Source: Chitinophaga fulva (GTDB lineage: Bacteria; Bacteroidota; Bacteroidia; Chitinophagales; Chitinophagaceae). Taken from it: a stretch of 64,000 nt of DNA. Positions 62,244 to 64,000 of this stretch are shown here, piece after piece. The position numbers and the translations under genes were made by a program. Each line of letters opens with the position of its first letter. Within the stretch, counting starts at the first letter, position 1. The notes beneath the pieces are model-generated. The model was not told where the DNA came from, ran no database searches, and saw only the letters and a program-made list of their open reading frames with translations. The stretch covers positions 1,692,194 to 1,756,193 of the forward strand of contig NZ_JABBGC010000002.1 in assembly GCF_012927205.1 (NCBI RefSeq), read 5' to 3'.

Positions 62244-64000
62244 TTAAAAATTTTTAACTGGCAAACCAATTGCCCGCATGAATTTTACCATCTGTTTATC
62301 ATTCGAAATTATGGTAGCATTATTATTCGTTGCACCCGCAATAATACTTGCATCGTTTGTTCCAACTTTCCTTCCCATACTTTCTGCTGTTTGCTGTAAC
62401 GCTTTGACTTGAGAGGAAGACCCTCCTTTTGTACTAACAGTAGCACCTATTTCTTTCATATAACTCCTTAAAGCATCTTTATCTCCTTTAACTAAAAATT
62501 CCTTAATTGCTGTAATTGAAACGATTGGTTTGTCATTACCAATGGCAGCCTTTACTGCATCCTTTGAATTTCCTTCAATAGCATGAACTAATGCATTATT
62601 ATCTAAACTAACTACGGATCTTTCTGCCACTTTAGCAGCACCCATTTCCGCTTTCCCTCCTGGAATTAAGGATACAGCTACCTCAACACCAGACACTACT
62701 CTTGATTTATCTTCTGAAAAACCGCTTTCATAACTTTTACCTGCTACTAGTTCTGCAGCGGGAACCAAGGGGTTCACGTATCTATTTGCCGCCTCTACTC
62801 CTTCGTTTATAACTCCTCCCACATATTGCGCCGCAAACTTAAGCGCAGAACCTACTCCTGTCGGTGCCGTCAATGTATATTCCCTGCCAGTAACAAGTCC
62901 TACCCGTTTAATAGGATCTCCTGGTCCGCTTGGCTCATCACCTAAAAAGTCATTGTACTTAATGGGATTGTCATAGTTAGATACATACGGACTCCACATC
63001 TCCATATTCTCTATCTTCGGATCTATCTGATTCCACCTTCCTATTTGCGGGTCAAGGTTTCTTAATTGCGCGTCATATATATTCAGATCTAACTCATTCG
63101 TAAACTCTATCCCATTATACTTCTTCCTGTTCTCTGGATAATTCGCTCCCTTCAACGCATTCGCACTAATCCCCGCCATCGTCAGCCCAAATGGATAATA
63201 ATGCGTCTCTTCCAATACCGGACCACTGGCTTGCGCCACTAACAGGTTATCAAAGAACACTTCCTGGGTACTTTCATTGCTGGTATAAACATACAAAAAT
63301 CCGCTCTTTTTCATGACCATTTTATCTTGTAAAAGCGTCTGCAACTCATCCGGCTCTGCTTTTACCTGCTTCACCCCGCTGTTTTCGTTTACCATCTTAA
63401 ACTGGTCATCAAATAAAACATAATTCAGATAAGCTTTGGGTTTCCCCGGCTGCTGGTCAGGATTTTTTTCTTTCAGCTGACGATAATCGTTATTATAAAA
63501 ATTGGTATTAAATGGCGTATTGTTCACAGGCGCAGCGCTGCCATGTGTAACATCAGCGGAAGTGGTGCCTGCAAAAGCGTTGATCAAGTCCGCCACCATA
63601 TTCTCCGCCGGTACAGCGGGACTATTTTTGTTAACCGGGCCGTTGGATTTATAAAACGCCTTACTACTCAACTGAATGGTATCCCCAGCCATGACCCTTA
63701 ACACCAGCGAAGGGCCGATCTTCTTACCAGTACCAGTAGCGGTCAGTTTAGCCACTGATTCATTTTTACCGGCACTTTCATCTGCCGGGTAACCTACGGG
63801 TTTATTGCTCCGGGTATTGTCAATATTACTGAACAGCAGGTTTTCTTTGGCTGCATTGGGTGTTTCCATGGTGGCAGCATACATGGATAAATTCGTCTGC
63901 TCCGTTAGCACCAACCGCGTATTACCCAGGTGGTCCTTTACAAAATAGTCGTATACAAAGTCAGGCGCCTGACCAGCCTGATAAACAGTCCGTATCCGGC
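62244..64000 (-). CDS. RHS-repeat protein C-terminus with PIN-like toxin tip (partial)
   Basis: The frame is open through the right edge, so the N-terminal part is missing. The visible part has the RHS-associated core end: KDHLGNTRLVLTEQ, LEETHYYPFGLTMAGIS, then the boundary DPQIGRWNQIDPKIEN and YDNPIKYNDFLGDE. The tip of about 230 residues ends in a PIN-like nuclease: VVSLDNNALVHAIEG (first Asp), ITAIKEFLV (Glu), GTNDASIIAGATNNNATIIS (Asp) and SNDKQMVKFM (Asp), the spacing of the acidic metal-binding residues of PIN ribonucleases. RHS shells deliver such tips into neighbouring cells, for RNA cleavage. The next gene is the likely immunity. Confidence 0.85.
   Translation of the reverse strand, partial: RIRTVYQAGQAPDFVYDYFVKDHLGNTRLVLTEQTNLSMYAATMETPNAAKENLLFSNIDNTRSNKPVGYPADESAGKNESVAKLTATGTGKKIGPSLVLRVMAGDTIQLSSKAFYKSNGPVNKNSPAVPAENMVADLINAFAGTTSADVTHGSAAPVNNTPFNTNFYNNDYRQLKEKNPDQQPGKPKAYLNYVLFDDQFKMVNENSGVKQVKAEPDELQTLLQDKMVMKKSGFLYVYTSNESTQEVFFDNLLVAQASGPVLEETHYYPFGLTMAGISANALKGANYPENRKKYNGIEFTNELDLNIYDAQLRNLDPQIGRWNQIDPKIENMEMWSPYVSNYDNPIKYNDFLGDEPSGPGDPIKRVGLVTGREYTLTAPTGVGSALKFAAQYVGGVINEGVEAANRYVNPLVPAAELVAGKSYESGFSEDKSRVVSGVEVAVSLIPGGKAEMGAAKVAERSVVSLDNNALVHAIEGNSKDAVKAAIGNDKPIVSITAIKEFLVKGDKDALRSYMKEIGATVSTKGGSSSQVKALQQTAESMGRKVGTNDASIIAGATNNNATIISNDKQMVKFMRAIGLPVKNF
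63112..63214 (-). repeat. RHS core-end repeat, copy in the full RHS gene
   Basis: Partner of 61336-61438 (103 bases, about 93 percent identical by eye). It encodes the LEETHYYPFGLTMAGIS stretch just before the variable tip. Confidence 0.8.

Overview
The window looks like a chromosomal segment of a Chitinophaga-type member of the Bacteroidota. The evidence is two SusC/SusD pairs (one next to an ECF sigma/FecR anti-sigma pair), several AraC-family regulators, further TonB-dependent receptors, Bacteroidota-style TAnnTTTG promoter elements and RHS proteins with the LEETHYYPFGLTMAGIS signature. There is one tRNA gene (Lys, TTT). I see no rRNA genes and no CRISPR array.

Layout. 1-86 is the first codons of a probable nonribosomal peptide synthetase running off the left edge. 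87-1408 is largely non-coding. 1.4-8.8 kb carries an NTF2-like protein, a Na+/H+ antiporter and a redox/lipid group: a desaturase, an ene-reductase, a short-chain dehydrogenase and two AraC regulators. 8.8-13.7 kb is an RND efflux operon led by an ArsR-type repressor with three copies of an inverted-repeat operator. 14.8-19.9 kb is a SusC/SusD pair. 20.1-25.5 kb holds a secreted metzincin protease, a membrane-anchored AraC regulator and a TonB-dependent receptor. 25.7-28.1 kb holds a MACPF (perforin-fold) lipoprotein overlapping a putative barrel protein. 28.6-30.1 kb has an alpha/beta-hydrolase lipoprotein and a cupin, followed by an IS256-type remnant abutting a broken YhcG gene. 30.9-34.1 kb holds two uncharacterised genes, a thioredoxin-like protein and tRNA-Lys. 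34.2-39.6 kb holds small soluble proteins (GNAT, AraC, SRPBCC, DinB) and an Rnl5-type RNA ligase. 39.6-45.2 kb is a minus-strand run of an FtsX-type ABC permease, a DisA-N-like (DACNV) protein and a TonB receptor. 45.4-50.0 kb is an asparagine/aspartate operon. 50.0-53.3 kb has two tandemly duplicated families of unknown function and a lipoprotein. 53.4-59.8 kb is sigma, anti-sigma, SusC, SusD. 59.8-64.0 kb is an RHS polymorphic-toxin locus.

How the genes work together. ansB, aspD and aspT form a coherent pathway: exported asparaginase makes aspartate, AspT exchanges aspartate for alanine, and AspD decarboxylates aspartate inside the cell, consuming a proton. The ArsR-MFP-RND operon looks autoregulated. 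The RHS locus carries a complete tip (PIN-like nuclease) with an adjoining zinc-ribbon protein as its likely immunity factor. Behind it lies an orphan tip with its own downstream partner, joined to a 103-bp near-identical repeat of the RHS core end.

All functional calls are from reading the sequence and recalling families. No database search was run.
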